From JAJDOD01 sp050299835 (lineage in GTDB: Bacteria > Pseudomonadota > Alphaproteobacteria > Rhodobacterales > Rhodobacteraceae), in contig JBNKWP010000008.1 in assembly GCA_050299835.1 (NCBI GenBank), positions 89,544 to 153,543 of the forward strand: a stretch of 64,000 bases of DNA, read 5' to 3'. The notes beneath the pieces are model-generated. The model had not been told where the DNA came from, ran no database searches, and saw only the letters and a program-made list of their open reading frames with translations. The translations under genes and the position numbers were made by a program. Shown in pieces: positions 62,621 through 64,000 of this stretch; position 1 is the stretch's first letter; every line of letters begins with the position of its first letter.

Positions 62621-63738
62621 GCCTCCACCATCAGCGCACGGGCCTTATCCGGGCCAAGCGGCGCGGGACGCTCGCAGGTGGTGGTCAGTGTCACGAAGTT
62701 CCCGGTCTCCCCGGATTTCAGGACGCTCGTCATTACGTCCACCGCATGCAGCGCCAGTTCCAGCGAACAGCGATGCGGGCGTCCTTCGGCCAGACCGGCG
62801 GCCATGTCGGCCAGACCCGCCATCCGATAATTCGCCCGCGTGTCCTGGTTCGCGACGCCGAACGGGTGGTCCCAGTTCTCAAGCGGCGCGGTACCTTCGC
62901 CCGTACCAAGTTCGACCGGACCGCCGAAGAAGTTCGGATCGGGCAGGAAAAGCGTGCCTTCGGTGCCGTAGAGTTCCATGTTGCCATGCCGGTGCGCCGC
63001 AACGTCCCAACTGGTTGAGATATTGATGCTCGCGCCGTTCTCGAACTCCAGCAGTGCATGGATATTCGTCGGTGTCTCAACGGCCAGTTTTTCACCGGCA
63101 CGGGGTTCCGACGTGATCGTCCGTTCAGCAAAGGCCGACGTTGTCAGCGCGCCGACCCGCTTTACCGGCCCCAGCAACTGGATCAGGTTGGTGACGTAAT
63201 AGGGACCGATATCCAACATCGGCCCCGCGCCCGGCTTGAAGAAAAAGTCCGGGTTCGGATGCCAGTGCTCCATCCCCCGGCTCATCACATGGGCGGTTCC
63301 CGCGTGAATGCGCCCAACCTTGCCGCTGTCGATGGTGTGCCGGGCAAGCTGGTGCGCCCCCCCCAGAAACGTGTCCGGGGCAGACCCAACGCGCAGCCCC
63401 CTGGAGGCTGCCAGCGCCCGGATCGTCTCCCCTTCTTCCATCGTCAGAACGATTGGCTTCTCGGTGTAGGCGTGCTTGCCCGCCTCCAAAATTGAACTCG
63501 TCACCCGGAAATGCGCATCCGGGATTGTCAGGTTCACGATCACATCGATGTCGTCGGACCCGAGCAGATCATCTACGGTCCTTGCAGCGACCCCGTATTC
63601 CTCGGCCCGTTGCCTGGCAGCCTCCATGTTGAGGTCCGCAACCGCCCGCACCTCCAGCCCTTTGAACATGGGAGCAAGGCGGAGATAGGCACTGGAGATA
63701 TTGCCGCAACCAATGATGCCGACGCCAAGATTATCCAT
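62617..63738 (-). CDS. Gfo/Idh/MocA-family oxidoreductase
   Basis: 373 residues. The Rossmann motif 'GVGIIGCGNISSAYL' and the 'YTEKPIVLTMEEG' block with the conserved EKP lysine identify the family, which oxidises sugars or polyols with NAD(P). 'GPMLDIGPYYVTNLIQLLG' supplies the catalytic Asp region. It lies 12 bases after the sugar isomerase gene and overlaps GH43. Confidence 0.9.
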   Translation of the reverse strand: MDNLGVGIIGCGNISSAYLRLAPMFKGLEVRAVADLNMEAARQRAEEYGVAARTVDDLLGSDDIDVIVNLTIPDAHFRVTSSILEAGKHAYTEKPIVLTMEEGETIRALAASRGLRVGSAPDTFLGGAHQLARHTIDSGKVGRIHAGTAHVMSRGMEHWHPNPDFFFKPGAGPMLDIGPYYVTNLIQLLGPVKRVGALTTSAFAERTITSEPRAGEKLAVETPTNIHALLEFENGASINISTSWDVAAHRHGNMELYGTEGTLFLPDPNFFGGPVELGTGEGTAPLENWDHPFGVANQDTRANYRMAGLADMAAGLAEGRPHRCSLELALHAVDVMTSVLKSGETGNFVTLTTTCERPAPLGPDKARALMVEA

Positions 63739-63750
63739 TTGGGTGTTCCT

Positions 63751-64000
63751 TCAGTAGCTTTGCATCGACGCCAGCGACCGGGTCGCGAAGCGGTGGTGGT
63801 CATTCGGATTGTCATGTTCCGCTACGAAATAGCGGCAGGGAGTCTGGCGGGTGGCATCCATAATCGCCTGCCAGTCCAGCGTTCCGTGGCCGACATCGGC
63901 CCAGCCATCCTCGTCTTGCGCCTCGCCCTCCGGCGCGATGTCCTTTACATGGACACCCGCGATCCGGGCGGCATTCGCATTCATCCAGGCGACCGGCTCC
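63751..64000 (-). CDS. Sugar phosphate isomerase/epimerase family protein, C-terminal fragment
   Basis: The visible 83 residues run to the window edge, so the 5' end is outside. 'RIAGVHVKDIAPEG' and 'DVGHGTLDWQAIM' followed by 'RYFVAEHDNPN' are the last barrel strands and metal-binding Glu of xylose-isomerase-like TIM-barrel proteins. First visible gene of the sugar operon. Confidence 0.8.
   Translation of the reverse strand, partial: EPVAWMNANAARIAGVHVKDIAPEGEAQDEDGWADVGHGTLDWQAIMDATRQTPCRYFVAEHDNPNDHHRFATRSLASMQSY

Noticed and set aside
60785..62830. 681-codon open frame on the plus strand
   Set aside because: It lies antisense to the DapA-family and GH43 genes, both firmly identified; its sequence is low-complexity and Pro/Arg-rich.

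Overview
The window is a GC-rich, gene-dense chromosomal segment from an alphaproteobacterium, most likely of the family Rhodobacteraceae. The evidence is a zwf-pgl-pgi plus edd-eda Entner-Doudoroff set, a single-cysteine DksA of the Rhodobacter type, DUF2927 and DUF2852 proteins, an aspartate/glutamate leucyltransferase, and an aerobic-type cob gene set. There is no rRNA, phage, IS element or CRISPR array. No gene-free stretch exceeds 300 bases; the longest is 29489-29762, which holds the edd control region. Translational coupling by ATGA, GTGA, TTGA or TGATG overlaps is pervasive and was used to fix many starts.

Layout. 1-3100: CoA-transferase tail, a RACo-like 2Fe-2S/ASKHA protein, tRNA-Gly(CCC), a thioesterase. 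3093-7384 (minus): zwf-pgl-pgi-DUF1697. 7564-14094: radical SAM protein, HNH nuclease, esterase, DNA glycosylase, MFS carrier, YejA-like binding protein, an entericidin-like lipoprotein. 14307-18791: a GAPDH-ArsJ pair (predicted arsenate detoxification), small protein, DsbA-like oxidoreductase, Bcr/CflA-type MFS. 18755-21862: ZapE, a 32-residue protein, RlmI-like methyltransferase, PIN protein. 21927-26747 (minus): a tightly coupled run of GNAT, DUF2927 lipoprotein, 55-aa membrane protein, VWA/CoxE protein, 111-aa membrane protein, DedA and M48 peptidase. A flavin monooxygenase, dksA and a MoxR AAA+ ATPase follow, the last being a likely partner of the VWA protein. 29763-32231: edd-eda. 32256-38466: small protein, glnE, YbaK-like, two DUF2852-type paralogues, RDD protein, bpt.

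38472-58285 is a large cobalamin locus. Minus strand, reading from a B12 riboswitch at about 51.8 kb: DUF1636-cobW-cobN-cobG-cobH-cobI-cobJ, then cobL-cobE-cobM-cobB-cobA, with cobK inverted between cobJ and cobL. Plus strand: cobO, a YdjM-like membrane protein and cobQ, followed by cobD(cbiB)-cobC on minus and cobU-cobT-cobS on plus. Together they cover most of corrin ring methylation, amidation, cobalt insertion (CobN only), adenosylation and nucleotide loop assembly. No cobF, cobaltochelatase cobS/cobT subunits or bluB are visible here.

58352-64000: a TPP-dependent acetolactate synthase-like enzyme converges on a sugar operon (sugar isomerase/epimerase, Gfo/Idh/MocA oxidoreductase, GH43 glycosidase, DapA-family lyase) suited to xylan or arabinan side-chain use.

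Regulatory highlights are a shared LacI-type palindrome in front of zwf and edd, two near-identical 19-bp operators flanking a candidate promoter before the DUF2852 gene, stem-loops in every gap of that DUF2852-RDD-bpt run, and the cobalamin riboswitch.
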